A stretch of DNA of 64,000 bases from Actinomycetota bacterium (GTDB lineage Bacteria; Actinomycetota; Geothermincolia; Geothermincolales; RBG-13-55-18), in contig JABLXL010000012.1 of NCBI GenBank assembly GCA_013178005.1, forward strand, positions 1 to 64,000. Reading direction: 5' to 3'. This document shows positions 1 through 7,006 of the stretch, in pieces. Under the pieces are notes generated by a model. It did not search any database and was not told the DNA's origin. It worked only from the letters and a program-made list of their open reading frames with translations. The first letter of the stretch is position 1, and each line of letters opens with the position of its first letter. Position numbers and translations under genes: made by a program.

Positions 1-104
1 GTCTCGGTATCGAGCTGGTTGAGGGAATGGATGCTGTGATGCGGGATACCCCCGACCAGTCGATTAAACTCTTCCTCGACCACACGAGTCCTGGTGCTGC
101 GCAT
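1..104 (-). CDS. partial hypothetical protein, 5' end only
   Basis: Reading leftward from the ATG at 104-102 gives 34 codons open to the window edge. The product begins MRSTRTRVVEEEFNRL and is not recognised. A ribosome site (GGAG, about 8 bases ahead of the ATG on this strand) and an AT-rich upstream stretch with a perfect TATAAT at 157-152 support it as a real gene start. The product is charged, with no membrane segment in the visible part. It diverges from the acetyltransferase gene to its right. It could still be spurious because so little is visible. Confidence 0.45.
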   Translation of the reverse strand, partial: MRSTRTRVVEEEFNRLVGGIPHHSIHSLNQLDTE

Positions 105-151
105 GAGTACTCCGTTCCGTCTCGCAGGTCAATAGCTTATCCGTAATGAAT

Positions 152-157
152 ATTATA
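152..157 (-). promoter_or_regulatory. -10 box (TATAAT) for the leftward partial gene
   Basis: A perfect TATAAT on the minus strand in the only AT-rich patch of this intergenic region, about 48 bases upstream of the leftward ATG. No good -35 element is seen at 16-18 bases, so the assignment rests on the -10 alone. Confidence 0.3.
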
Positions 158-271
158 GTAAATGCGGCGAAGATTGACACTGTTCGCCGTCCATGCGGCG
201 CGGCGGCTGCCTGAGGCGCACGTAAGGGGCTGCAGGGCTGGAGCCGCGTTTCCCTTGCCCCATGGTGAAGC

Positions 272-1048
272 ATGTTGGAAAATCGACTAGTAACGTGCGG
301 AGGGCATGAAAGGCGGGGTTGCTTGAACGAGAAAGCCGTGCGGGAAAAGGCATATGACACGCCGCTGGGAAGGGTCTGGATAACCGCCAAGGCCAGCCCG
401 GAACTGATAGCATCGCTCAAGCTCGACGAGGGTATGGGCATTTTCGCCGCCCCCAATTACCCCGCGTCGCGAGAGAAGAAAGCCCTGGAAAGGATCGCTT
501 CCAACCCGGAAAGCAACGTCATCCTCGCCTATACGGACGACGGCAGGATCGTCGGCTTCGTCGCCGTCGCACCTCCCAGCCAGGCCGAGCGGTGGGGGAA
601 ATTGGCTGGACGGGGGCTGGTCGAGGCCATGGCCATAGAGGTCAGCAGGGGATGGAGGGGCCTCGGCATCGCCGAAAAGATGATGGAGGCGGGAATGGAC
701 GACCCCTACTTCGAGGACAAGATAGTCATCTGCACCGGATACTCATGGCACTGGGACCTGGAGGAAAGCGGGCTGAGCAAGCATGAGTACCGGCGCATGC
801 TGCTCAAGTACCTGGAGAAGGCTGGCTTTCTCTATTATGAGACCGACGAGCCCAACGTTAACCTCGATTCCGCCAACTTCCTCACCGCGAAGGTCGGCCC
901 CAGGGTGGGAACGGAGCTCTACGAGGAGTTCGAACAGTTGCTCTTCCAGGAGCAAGCCTGGGCGGACTTTCGAGGACGACCGCGCACCATAGCCGAGGTG
1001 CTCGGGAACAGGGAGAAAAGAGTAGGAAGCGGGGAGCCAACGGGTTGA
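272..1048 (+). CDS. AcuA-like GNAT acetyltransferase
   Basis: Protein of up to 258 residues in the GNAT N-acetyltransferase superfamily. It most resembles Bacillus AcuA, which acetylates and inactivates acetyl-CoA synthetase. Visible hallmarks are the acetyl-CoA binding segment around IEVSRGWRGLGIAEKMM (residues about 122-138), a YSWHWDL segment and a C-terminal YYETDEPNVN block, all in the AcuA order. The first ATG is at 272. A TTG at 323 behind a purine-rich stretch would give a more typical N-terminus (MNEKAVREKAYDTPLG). The last 25-30 codons are part of a 102-bp direct duplication that continues past the stop, so the present C-terminus may not be ancestral. An acyl-CoA synthetase-like gene lies 2.7 kb away at 3714-5201. 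A regulatory link between the two is inference only. Confidence 0.8.
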   Translation: MLENRLVTCGGHERRGCLNEKAVREKAYDTPLGRVWITAKASPELIASLKLDEGMGIFAAPNYPASREKKALERIASNPESNVILAYTDDGRIVGFVAVAPPSQAERWGKLAGRGLVEAMAIEVSRGWRGLGIAEKMMEAGMDDPYFEDKIVICTGYSWHWDLEESGLSKHEYRRMLLKYLEKAGFLYYETDEPNVNLDSANFLTAKVGPRVGTELYEEFEQLLFQEQAWADFRGRPRTIAEVLGNREKRVGSGEPTG

Positions 1049-1128
1049 AACGAGCAGGCCTGGGCGGACTTTCGAGGACGACCGCGCACCATAGCCGAGG
1101 TGCTCGGGAACAGGGAGAAAAGAGTAGG
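950..1128 (+). repeat. 102-bp direct duplication across the 3' end of the acetyltransferase gene
   Basis: Bases 950-1026 recur at 1052-1128 with a single difference (77 bp compared, offset exactly 102). The offset is 34 codons, so the copies are in the same reading frame. The first copy runs into the TGA at 1046-1048. The second, read in frame, would continue about 24 codons past the point of identity to a TAA. The sequence between the copies (1027-1051) is still partly similar to 1129-1153, so the original unit was probably the full 102 bp. Confidence 0.9.
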
Positions 1129-1585
1129 GCAGGGGGAATCACGAGCTGAAGGGAAAGCGGGTTGTTCCAGGTCGCACGGTGTGCCTTAAGGAGACGCCGG
1201 CATAAAGGCGGCGCGGGGCGAAGGAGGTGACGTCTTCCGCTACGCGAGGGCGACGGAAATGGCGGAAGGACGGCGCAACATAAGCATGCTGGGCCCGCGG
1301 GAGACCGGCCAGACCTCGCCGCATGGTTTCGGGCGCTTTCCGGGCTGGAGAGGTCATGAACCCGACCCGAAGTCCTCGAAAAAGCCTGAACGGGATGGAG
1401 AAAGGCACGATCCCCACCGATGCAATACCTTGGTGATATGGGGTCGCTTCTTTTATCCGAAGAGGGCGGGATGGACGGGATGCAAGAAAAAGCGGCCGAG
1501 CAAGTGCGGCCATGAGCCCCGTCGGCATATGTCGTGCTATACTTTTTACGCCTACCCATGCAGGGCTAATGGTTGAAGGAGAGAG
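1049..1585. other. 537-base intergenic region
   Basis: Apart from the second copy of the 102-bp duplication (to 1128), it holds a 7-bp inverted repeat (CTTCCGC near 1234-1240 with GCGGAAG at 1262-1268) and a TATACT at 1538-1543 that could be the -10 box for the radical SAM gene (no convincing -35). A 105-codon plus-strand frame at 1259-1576 has a composition unlike the neighbouring proteins and no recognisable motif, so I do not call it a gene. Confidence 0.6.
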
Positions 1586-2455
1586 ATGCGATACCGCGGT
1601 GTGGTGATCAGGCCGCCCAGCGAGGCCGGGAGCTATATCCTGCAGGTCACCTACGGGTGTTCCCATAACGCGTGCACGTTTTGCCCCACCTACAAGGGCA
1701 CGAAGTTCTCCGTTCGCGATATGGAGGAGGTACGCGAGGATATCGCGGAGGCCTCAAGGATGATCCCCCATGCGCGCAGGGTATTCCTGGGAGACGGAAA
1801 CGCCCTCTGCCTCCCCGCCCCTCGGCTCGAGGAGATACTGGGCTTGCTCCGCTCCTCTTTTCCCCGCCTGGAAAGAGTGGGCATCTACGCCAACGGAGCG
1901 GACATCAATGCCAAGAGCGAGGAGGAGCTGCGGGATCTCAGGCGCCTGGGGTTGGGAATCATCTACCTCGGCCTGGAGAGCGGGGACGACGAGGTGCTGC
2001 GCAGGGTGCGCAAGAAGGACGACAGCGAGCGGATGGTGGAAGCGGTGCTCAAGGCCAAGAGGTGCGGGATGGCGGTGTCGGTCATCGTGCTCCTTGGCTT
2101 GGGAGGCCGGGAGGGCTCGCGCCGGCATGCCCTGGAAACCGCGCACGCGGTGTCGCGCATGAACCCGGATTACCTCAGCGCGCTGACCCTGATGGTGGTG
2201 CCGGGAACTCCCCTTCACGACGAGATGATGAAGGGGGAGTTCGAGCTCCCCGGGCAGGAAGAGCTACTGGAGGAGATGGCCACCCTGGTCTCCGCGTGCG
2301 AACTTGACGGCTGCGTATTCCGGAGCAACCACGCTTCCAACTACCTGGCGCTGGGGGGAGTGTTGAGCCGGGACAGGGAAGGCATTCTTGCGGCCATAGA
2401 GGAGGCCGGGCGCAGGCCGAACCTGCTGCGTCCGGAATTCATGAGGGGCCTGTGA
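1586..2455 (+). CDS. radical SAM protein (uncharacterised, CX4CX2C cluster motif)
   Basis: 289-residue radical SAM enzyme. The iron-sulphur/SAM site is CSHNACTFC near residue 25, a CX4CX2C spacing rather than the commoner CX3CX2C. It is followed by the LGLESGDDEVLRRV segment typical of the radical SAM barrel. No SPASM, TRAM or B12 domain is present; the protein is little more than the barrel. This resembles a family usually annotated only as 'radical SAM protein' or Fe-S oxidoreductase, with unknown substrate. The start is fixed by GAAGGAGAG just ahead of the ATG. A 37-codon reading frame with a CxxC begins 2 bases after its stop, followed by a response regulator, so the three are probably co-transcribed. 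Confidence 0.85.
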   Translation: MRYRGVVIRPPSEAGSYILQVTYGCSHNACTFCPTYKGTKFSVRDMEEVREDIAEASRMIPHARRVFLGDGNALCLPAPRLEEILGLLRSSFPRLERVGIYANGADINAKSEEELRDLRRLGLGIIYLGLESGDDEVLRRVRKKDDSERMVEAVLKAKRCGMAVSVIVLLGLGGREGSRRHALETAHAVSRMNPDYLSALTLMVVPGTPLHDEMMKGEFELPGQEELLEEMATLVSACELDGCVFRSNHASNYLALGGVLSRDREGILAAIEEAGRRPNLLRPEFMRGL

Positions 2456-2457
2456 GG

Positions 2458-2571
2458 ATGAGGGAAATCAAAAGGCTTGCGGAAATGAAGAAATTTCTGG
2501 AAGACTCGCTCAAGTGCGCGCCTTGCGGGAACGATATCAATATTGAGGTCATCGTACAAAAGCGGAGCTGA
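2458..2571 (+). CDS. small hypothetical protein, 37 aa, CxxC
   Basis: ATG at 2458, two bases after the radical SAM stop, TGA at 2569-2571. The product starts MREIKRLAEMKKFLEDSLKC, continues through a CAPC pair, and ends VIVQKRS. GAGGGG at 2443-2448 gives a ribosome site at suitable spacing. The first 18 residues would form an amphipathic helix. The tight packing between two co-directional genes and the CxxC favour a real short gene. Possibilities include a metal-binding peptide or a peptide substrate of the neighbouring enzyme. No family recognised. Confidence 0.5.
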   Translation: MREIKRLAEMKKFLEDSLKCAPCGNDINIEVIVQKRS

Positions 2572-2576
2572 CGAGG

Positions 2577-2948
2577 ATGAGGACCATAGCCTACATAGAG
2601 GATGACCCGGACATGATCGACCTCGTGTCCATCATCCTCCAGAAGCATGGCTACAGGGTGACCGGCTTCACGGAGAGCCGGGATATCATACCGCGCCTGG
2701 AAACGGAAAAACCCGAGCTCATCCTCCTCGACCTCATGATGCCCCACGTCGACGGACTGGAGGTCTACCGCGAGCTGAAGGACAACCCCGACATGGGAGA
2801 CGTGCCGGTGATCATCATCTCGGCCATGAAGCGGGCGGTGGAGGAAATCGAGAGGGAGGGCAAGATAAAGGTGGCCGCCTGCCTGGTTAAACCCTTCACC
2901 ATAGGAGAGCTCCTGGACGCCGTAAACCGCGCCATGGGCGACGTTTAG
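2577..2948 (+). CDS. single-domain response regulator
   Basis: 123 residues, exactly one receiver (CheY-like) domain with no output domain. The acidic pocket is E8-D9-D10, the phospho-acceptor is D52 in LLDLMMP, the conserved Ser is S82 and the conserved Lys is K105 in VKPF, so phosphorylation should be intact. It starts 5 bases after the 37-codon gene. No histidine kinase lies nearby (the nearest is at 43.2 kb), so the partner is unknown. It probably acts through protein-protein interaction. Confidence 0.9.
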   Translation: MRTIAYIEDDPDMIDLVSIILQKHGYRVTGFTESRDIIPRLETEKPELILLDLMMPHVDGLEVYRELKDNPDMGDVPVIIISAMKRAVEEIEREGKIKVAACLVKPFTIGELLDAVNRAMGDV

Positions 2949-3070
2949 TCCCGACTCCAACTTCGCTCGGGGTTGACTATTGGCCACACAGATAACAAAA
3001 TGAAGACTGGTTTGAGCCCGGAAAGTACGCAATGCGACTTCCGTCGATTCGAAACCCGGAGGTGAAGCAG

Positions 3071-3253
3071 ATGACGGACGAGGTATTGAGCACCGGAGAT
3101 AAGGCGCCGGCGGGCAAGTATTACTGCGACAAGTGCGGATTCGAGTACGAGCACAAGGACGAGAACGAGCCCCTGCCGAACTGCCCCGATGAGGGCATTT
3201 ACACCGTTTGGAACCCCACCCGCCTCAAGCCGCGCTTCGTGGAGAGCATCTAG
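3071..3253 (+). CDS. small zinc-ribbon-like protein, 60 aa
   Basis: The start is ATG 3071, behind GGAGGTGAAGCAG, in preference to an ATG 39 bases upstream that lacks a ribosome site. The product has YYCDKCGFEY (one CxxC knuckle) and a later NCPDEG with a single Cys, so a rubredoxin/zinc-ribbon-like fold with an incomplete second knuckle is likely. Basic TRLKPRF near the C-terminus. Followed by a strong terminator at 3348. Function unknown. Confidence 0.65.
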   Translation: MTDEVLSTGDKAPAGKYYCDKCGFEYEHKDENEPLPNCPDEGIYTVWNPTRLKPRFVESI

Positions 3254-3347
3254 GGGCGACGTCTCCGGCTTGGCAAGACCCGGAGGAAGAGGCGGACGAC
3301 AGGGCAACGCGGAGAGTTCCTCGATCATAGGTGACCGCTGAAGACGA

Positions 3348-3380
3348 CGGGCCCGCGCCAGAAGGCGCGGCCCGTTTTTT
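3348..3380 (+). terminator. intrinsic terminator after the zinc-ribbon gene
   Basis: GC-rich hairpin with arms 3348-3359 and 3364-3374 (one bulged C), AGAA loop, followed by six T. A second T-rich stretch follows at 3387-3391. Closes the transcript from the radical SAM, receiver and zinc-ribbon genes. Confidence 0.85.
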
Positions 3381-3400
3381 GTACGCTTTTTAGTGTGCAC

Positions 3401-3554
3401 ATATGCCACGCGGGCGGCGGTCGGGATGCCATGACGAAATCAAGGTTGTCGCCGGCCTCCTTACATCGATATATCCCGCGCGGGCGGGAGCAGGGGGGAT
3501 CAGGCCGGACTGCGAGATGACCGAGCACACATATCCCGCCCGGGCGGGAGCAGG
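3401..3554 (+). repeat. short GC-palindrome repeats, about 60-70 bp apart
   Basis: A 24-base element starting ATATCCCGC and ending GGAGCAGG occurs at 3471-3494 and 3531-3554 with one or two differences. A poorer relative is at 3401-3420. The core of the second copy, CCCGCCCGGGCGGG, is a perfect palindrome. The 36 bases between the two good copies resemble nothing else here. Nothing else is visible in the rest of the 3381-3713 gap. The palindromic core, only two good copies and absence of cas genes favour a REP-like element over a CRISPR. Confidence 0.6.
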
Positions 3555-3713
3555 TAATGTTGCCTTTACTTGGCGAAGGGTTCACGTAACCGGGAATCGA
3601 GCTCACGGCTGGCCAAGGCGAACGCTTCCGCCGCTGCGGTTCTCGCTTAACTCTTGTCGAGGGTGCGGTATGTCGGCTTCAGCTGGTGGAGCTGTTCTTC
3701 TGCGCCGCGGTTC

Positions 3714-5201
3714 TTACTGCCTTGTCGAGCAGGTCACGGCGCCCTTGCTCTCGAGCCAGCGCCGGTAACGCAGCATCCTCGAAATTATCCAGGCAGCCTT
3801 CTCCGGGGCGGTGAAGATGACCGTCTCGCCTCCCTCGAGGTCGCGCAGGTTCTCGTCCCCTATGAACTGCATCTCCACGAACACGATGGGCTTCCCGTGC
3901 TCGCGCATCAGCTCCTTTGCCCTGGCCAGGAGGCGAAGGTTGCGCCCCTTGAGTTCGGTGAAGAAACCCTTGAGGGACTCCTCGCTCATCTCCATGATCA
4001 GGCTCTGGGAGACGAGGACGTTGAGCCCGATCATGGTGCCCGTACCCAGCGAGCCAAGCATCACCACGCAGTCCACTTCCGGCGATTTCACCAGGGCTTC
4101 CATGATGGCCAGGTGGGTGTCCATGTAGATGTTGCCGACCAGGTCGACGGGGTTGCCGTGGCTCCAGAAGGGCGGAAGCAGCTCGTCGCAGACCCTGGCC
4201 ACTTCCTCATCCAGCTTGGCGAGCTTCAGGCCCGCCATGGCGGTGGCGTCGGTCGCCAGCACTCCCCACCCACCCCCCAGGGTGACGATGCCAAGGCGAT
4301 CTCCCGGGGGGAGGGGCAGCCTCTCGAGGGACTTGGCCAGGTCCAGCATGTCCTGGGAGGTCTCCGACCTGATGGCCCCGCTCTGGCGGAAGGCGGCGTC
4401 GTAGATGTGGTCGGATCCCGCAAGGGAGCCGGTGTGGGACATGGCCGCCTTGCCGCCCTCCTCCGTGCGCCCAGACTTGAGCACGATCACCGGCTTCTTG
4501 AGGCAGGTGCGCGAAACCGTCTGCATGAATGAGCGTCCGTCGTCCACCCCCTCGAGGTAGGCGAGGATGAGCTCCGTTTCGTCGTCCTCCCCGAAATAAT
4601 CGATGTAATCGGCCGCTCCAAGCAGGGCTTCGTTGCCGCTGCCCACGAACTTGCTGAAGCCGATGCCCTGGTTCATGGTCCAACCCAGCATGTTGGCGCC
4701 GACGTTGCCGCTCTGGGAGACGAAGGAAATATGCCCGGGGCGGAGTTGCACGGGAGCCCCCACCGCGTACAGGGAATGCCTGGCGTTTACGATCCCCATG
4801 GTATTCGGCCCCACCACGGTGAGATCCAGGCGCCTCGCCGTTTCCACCAGCACTTTTTCGAGGCGGGCCCCCTCTTCCCCCACCTCGGAGAAATTCGATG
4901 ATATCACCACCACGTTGGTGACGCCTTTGGCGGCGCACTCCTCCAATATTCCGGGAACGGTGACGGCGGGCGTGGTAACTATAGCGAGATCCGGCGCTTC
5001 CGGAAGGGAGGCGATATCCGGGTAGGCGGGAAGCCCGTGGATGGCGCTCTCCCTGGGGTTGACCGGATATACCTTCTCGCGGGGGTAGCCTCCCGCCAGC
5101 AGGTTTACGAGCAGGAAAGAGCCCCATTTCGCGGGGACGTTGGAAGCTCCGACCATGGCGATGGAGCGGGGTTTGAATATCTTGTCGAGGTCCCTGGCCA
5201 T
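3714..5201 (-). CDS. ADP-forming acyl-CoA synthetase alpha-subunit-like protein
   Basis: 495 residues in the NDP-forming acetyl-CoA/succinyl-CoA synthetase alpha family. The order is an N-terminal CoA-binding Rossmann domain (FKPRSIAMVGAS near residue 9), a central ligase domain containing SFVSQSGNVG and the phospho-histidine loop AAMSHTGSLAGSD near residue 255, then a further flavodoxin-like ligase domain. These enzymes make ATP from acyl-CoA through a histidine phosphate, but the ATP-grasp beta subunit is needed and none is encoded here. The beta gene may be elsewhere, or this paralogue may have another role. Start supported by GGAGGCAGC before the ATG at 5201-5199. It is the only leftward gene between 0.1 and 7.7 kb. 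Confidence 0.85.
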   Translation of the reverse strand: MARDLDKIFKPRSIAMVGASNVPAKWGSFLLVNLLAGGYPREKVYPVNPRESAIHGLPAYPDIASLPEAPDLAIVTTPAVTVPGILEECAAKGVTNVVVISSNFSEVGEEGARLEKVLVETARRLDLTVVGPNTMGIVNARHSLYAVGAPVQLRPGHISFVSQSGNVGANMLGWTMNQGIGFSKFVGSGNEALLGAADYIDYFGEDDETELILAYLEGVDDGRSFMQTVSRTCLKKPVIVLKSGRTEEGGKAAMSHTGSLAGSDHIYDAAFRQSGAIRSETSQDMLDLAKSLERLPLPPGDRLGIVTLGGGWGVLATDATAMAGLKLAKLDEEVARVCDELLPPFWSHGNPVDLVGNIYMDTHLAIMEALVKSPEVDCVVMLGSLGTGTMIGLNVLVSQSLIMEMSEESLKGFFTELKGRNLRLLARAKELMREHGKPIVFVEMQFIGDENLRDLEGGETVIFTAPEKAAWIISRMLRYRRWLESKGAVTCSTRQ

Positions 5202-5271
5202 GCTGCCTCCTTGTCTCGATGTGGCCGAGGAAGATTATATTGCAAGCCCGATTCGCCGACAAGAAAGGGCT

Positions 5272-5374
5272 CCTTGCCTCAAGTGGAAAATATTGATTTT
5301 GCCAGGGAGCGAACGAAACTCAATGACGGCCGGTATGCCCCTTGCCTCAAGTGGAAAATATTGATTTTGCCAGG
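5272..5374 (+). repeat. 35-bp perfect direct repeat (two copies, 33-bp gap)
   Basis: Bases 5272-5306 and 5340-5374 are identical (beginning CCTTGCCTCAAGTGG and ending TTTTGCCAGG). They are AT-richer than the surroundings. They lie upstream of the leftward synthetase gene and could be operators or a tandem duplication. An 11-base fragment (AAAATATTGAT) also occurs near 6139. The rest of the 5202-5584 gap shows no gene. Confidence 0.85.
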
Positions 5375-5398
5375 ATGGCAGGGCGGCATTCCAAATCT

Positions 5399-5427
5399 GT
5401 TTCAATCCGGAACGCGCCCTTCGAAAC
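5399..5427 (-). repeat. single CRISPR-repeat-like element, orphan
   Basis: On the minus strand this 29-mer begins GTTTCGAAGG and ends GGATTGAAAC: a GTTTC...GAAAC palindromic frame with the ATTGAAAC 3' end common in CRISPR repeats. Only one copy was found in the window, with no cas gene and no array. It lies 24 bp beyond the second 35-bp repeat. It could be a relic of an array or a coincidence. Confidence 0.25.
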
Positions 5428-5584
5428 AATAACGCGTCTCATGGTGCCCGGCCTCCAAACCCCAGCTGATCCAGAAGGCGCTTGAGAAGGCGTCCGGCAC
5501 TCCTGGCATGTGGCGTCGCGTATGCAGATTCCGGTTTGCGAACCCCTCTCCATTGCCACGATTCCAGTCATTAGAAAAAAGGGG

Positions 5585-5612
5585 TTGACAAAATTTGTTT
5601 TTCATTTATATT
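5585..5612 (+). promoter_or_regulatory. sigma-70-type promoter upstream of the 56-aa gene
   Basis: TTGACA at 5585-5590, 16-base spacer, TATATT at 5607-5612, in a strikingly AT-rich 65-base stretch that stands out from the GC-rich genome. The leader to the ATG at 5672 is about 50 bases. Confidence 0.7.
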
Positions 5613-5671
5613 AATGTTGATATTGTGAAAATATAATATTATTGTTTAACATGATTAACGAGGTGAGGGGA

Positions 5672-5842
5672 ATGAGGGAAACTGGCATCAGGCTGGACGA
5701 TTTCTTCTGGTGCGATGAGCTCCACGTGTTGCGCGAGATCAGGGACGGTGAGTCGTTGGAGCTGAAGGGGTTCAAGGCATACTGCGGCAAGATGCGCAAG
5801 GATATAGACGATTCTTTCTGCCACCGGTGCTTTTTGCACTGA
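5672..5842 (+). CDS. small Cys-rich hypothetical protein, 56 aa
   Basis: ATG 5672 chosen over upstream in-frame TTG 5642 and ATG 5651 because GAGGTGAGGGGA directly precedes it. The protein runs MRETGIRLDDFFWCDELHVL and ends with a CHRC pair; Cys also occur at WCDE and YCGK, so four Cys could bind a metal. It is acidic in the middle, with no membrane segment. It has its own consensus promoter and a strong hairpin 30 bases after its stop, so it is a single-gene unit. Not recognised. Confidence 0.55.
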   Translation: MRETGIRLDDFFWCDELHVLREIRDGESLELKGFKAYCGKMRKDIDDSFCHRCFLH

Positions 5843-5872
5843 AGGCCTCATCGCATCTCGTCCTTCAACCGG

Positions 5873-5900
5873 GTCGGGGCGGCGCCCAAGCCGCCCCGAC
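5873..5900 (+). terminator. strong hairpin after the 56-aa gene
   Basis: Perfect 11-bp stem (GTCGGGGCGGC at 5873-5883 with its complement at 5890-5900) and a 6-base loop. The T tract is missing, so it is either a non-canonical terminator or an mRNA-stabilising hairpin. Confidence 0.5.
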
Positions 5901-6184
5901 GCCTATTGGTCGGGCGATGGGTCAGGTTAGGCGGGCACCTGGAGGCCGTTGCATTCAAGATCGTCGCCCCGGGTTGCGGAAAAGGCAGGTCGCGCCAGGT
6001 CATGGAGACGACAAGGTTGCGGATCAAGGGACATGAGAAGAGGGCTGGGATCGTTTAAGCGCGAAATATCCGTGCCGAGAAAGGTAGTGGGCTGGAACGA
6101 TGACGGGGGACGCGAGGAAATAAGGGCTACGATGGTGTAAAATATTGATGAAATGCGCGGCATCGGGAAGGAGGCTGGTTCGAG
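5901..6184. other. intergenic region before the KaiC-like gene
   Basis: With 5843-5900 this makes a 342-base gap. I see no open frame with coding character, no recognised riboswitch and no good promoter. Short purine-rich stretches and the AAAATATTGAT fragment near 6139 are the only notable features. Confidence 0.5.
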
Positions 6185-6976
6185 TTGGGCGCGCCCGGAA
6201 AGGGTGGAATGGATAACCAGAGGGTTCCGACGGGCATAACCGGGTTGGACGAGATGCTCGGAGGAGGGCTGCTGTTCAACTCCGTGGCGGTAGTTAAGGG
6301 CGCACCGGGGACGGGAAAAAGCTGCGTGGGCATGGAATTCATTTCGCGCGGCGCGTCCGAGTATGGCGAAAACGGCCTCATTATCACCTTCGAGGAATTC
6401 CCGCGCCAGCTCTACCGGGACGCCGTTTCCATAGGATTCGATTTACGCGCCCTGGAGCAGGAGGGTAAACTGCGCACTATATTCACCACTCCCGCGGTTT
6501 TCTTGCGCGAAATCCAGCAGCCGGGAGGCATCTTCGACCGCACCATAGAGGAGGTCTCGGCGCGCAGGGTTTTCGTGGACTCCATGACCCAGCTGGAGCG
6601 CATAACCCAGGACCCGGTGCAGCTACGCGAGATAATGTACACCTTCCTGAACGGTTTGCTGCGGTACGAGATAACCGCGGTGGTGACGCAGGAGGACGCC
6701 TTCATAACCGGGAACATGTCCGTGGCGGAGGCGGGGCTCTCCTACATCGTCGACACCATAATCCAACTGCGCTATGTGGAGATCAGCTCCAGCATCGACC
6801 GCGCGCTCTTCGTGCTGAAACACCGCGCCTCCGATCACGACAAGCGCATCCGCCGCATGACCATAACCTCCCAGGGGGTCAAAGTGGAGGCCGCATTCGA
6901 GGGGAGGGAGGGCATACTGAGCGGTAACCCATATATTACCAGGCGGCTGAAAAAGGCCGAGGAGTTTTTTAAATGA
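6185..6976 (+). CDS. KaiC-like RecA-superfamily ATPase
   Basis: 263 residues from TTG 6185 (AAGGAGG 10 bases ahead) or 255 from ATG 6209 (weaker site). One KaiC domain: TGITGLDEMLGGGL, Walker A GAPGTGKS (residues 39-46 from the TTG), the KaiC-type paired carboxylates in ITFEEF, and a Walker B-like VFVDSM. Cyanobacterial KaiC has two such domains; single-domain relatives in other bacteria and archaea act in signalling or with motility and chemosensory systems. No KaiA or KaiB is present. A 121-residue protein begins 30 bases after its stop and is probably its partner. Confidence 0.85.
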   Translation: MGAPGKGGMDNQRVPTGITGLDEMLGGGLLFNSVAVVKGAPGTGKSCVGMEFISRGASEYGENGLIITFEEFPRQLYRDAVSIGFDLRALEQEGKLRTIFTTPAVFLREIQQPGGIFDRTIEEVSARRVFVDSMTQLERITQDPVQLREIMYTFLNGLLRYEITAVVTQEDAFITGNMSVAEAGLSYIVDTIIQLRYVEISSSIDRALFVLKHRASDHDKRIRRMTITSQGVKVEAAFEGREGILSGNPYITRRLKKAEEFFK

Positions 6977-7006
6977 TGGGCTGGCTAAGCGGGGTAGAAG
7001 AAGAGC

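Noticed and set aside
1259-1576. 105-codon plus-strand reading frame
   Set aside because: No ribosome site, no motif, biased composition; typical chance frame in GC-rich DNA.
3471-3554. CRISPR array of 24-base repeats with a 36-base spacer
   Set aside because: Two copies, a fully palindromic GC core and a decayed third copy fit a REP-like element better.
3654-4532. Long plus-strand frame opposite the acyl-CoA synthetase gene
   Set aside because: His-, Gly- and Val-rich antisense shadow of a strongly supported gene.
5272-5427. A short CRISPR array
   Set aside because: Only two copies of one 35-mer and one copy of a different CRISPR-like 29-mer are present, with no further units and no cas genes; kept as repeats.
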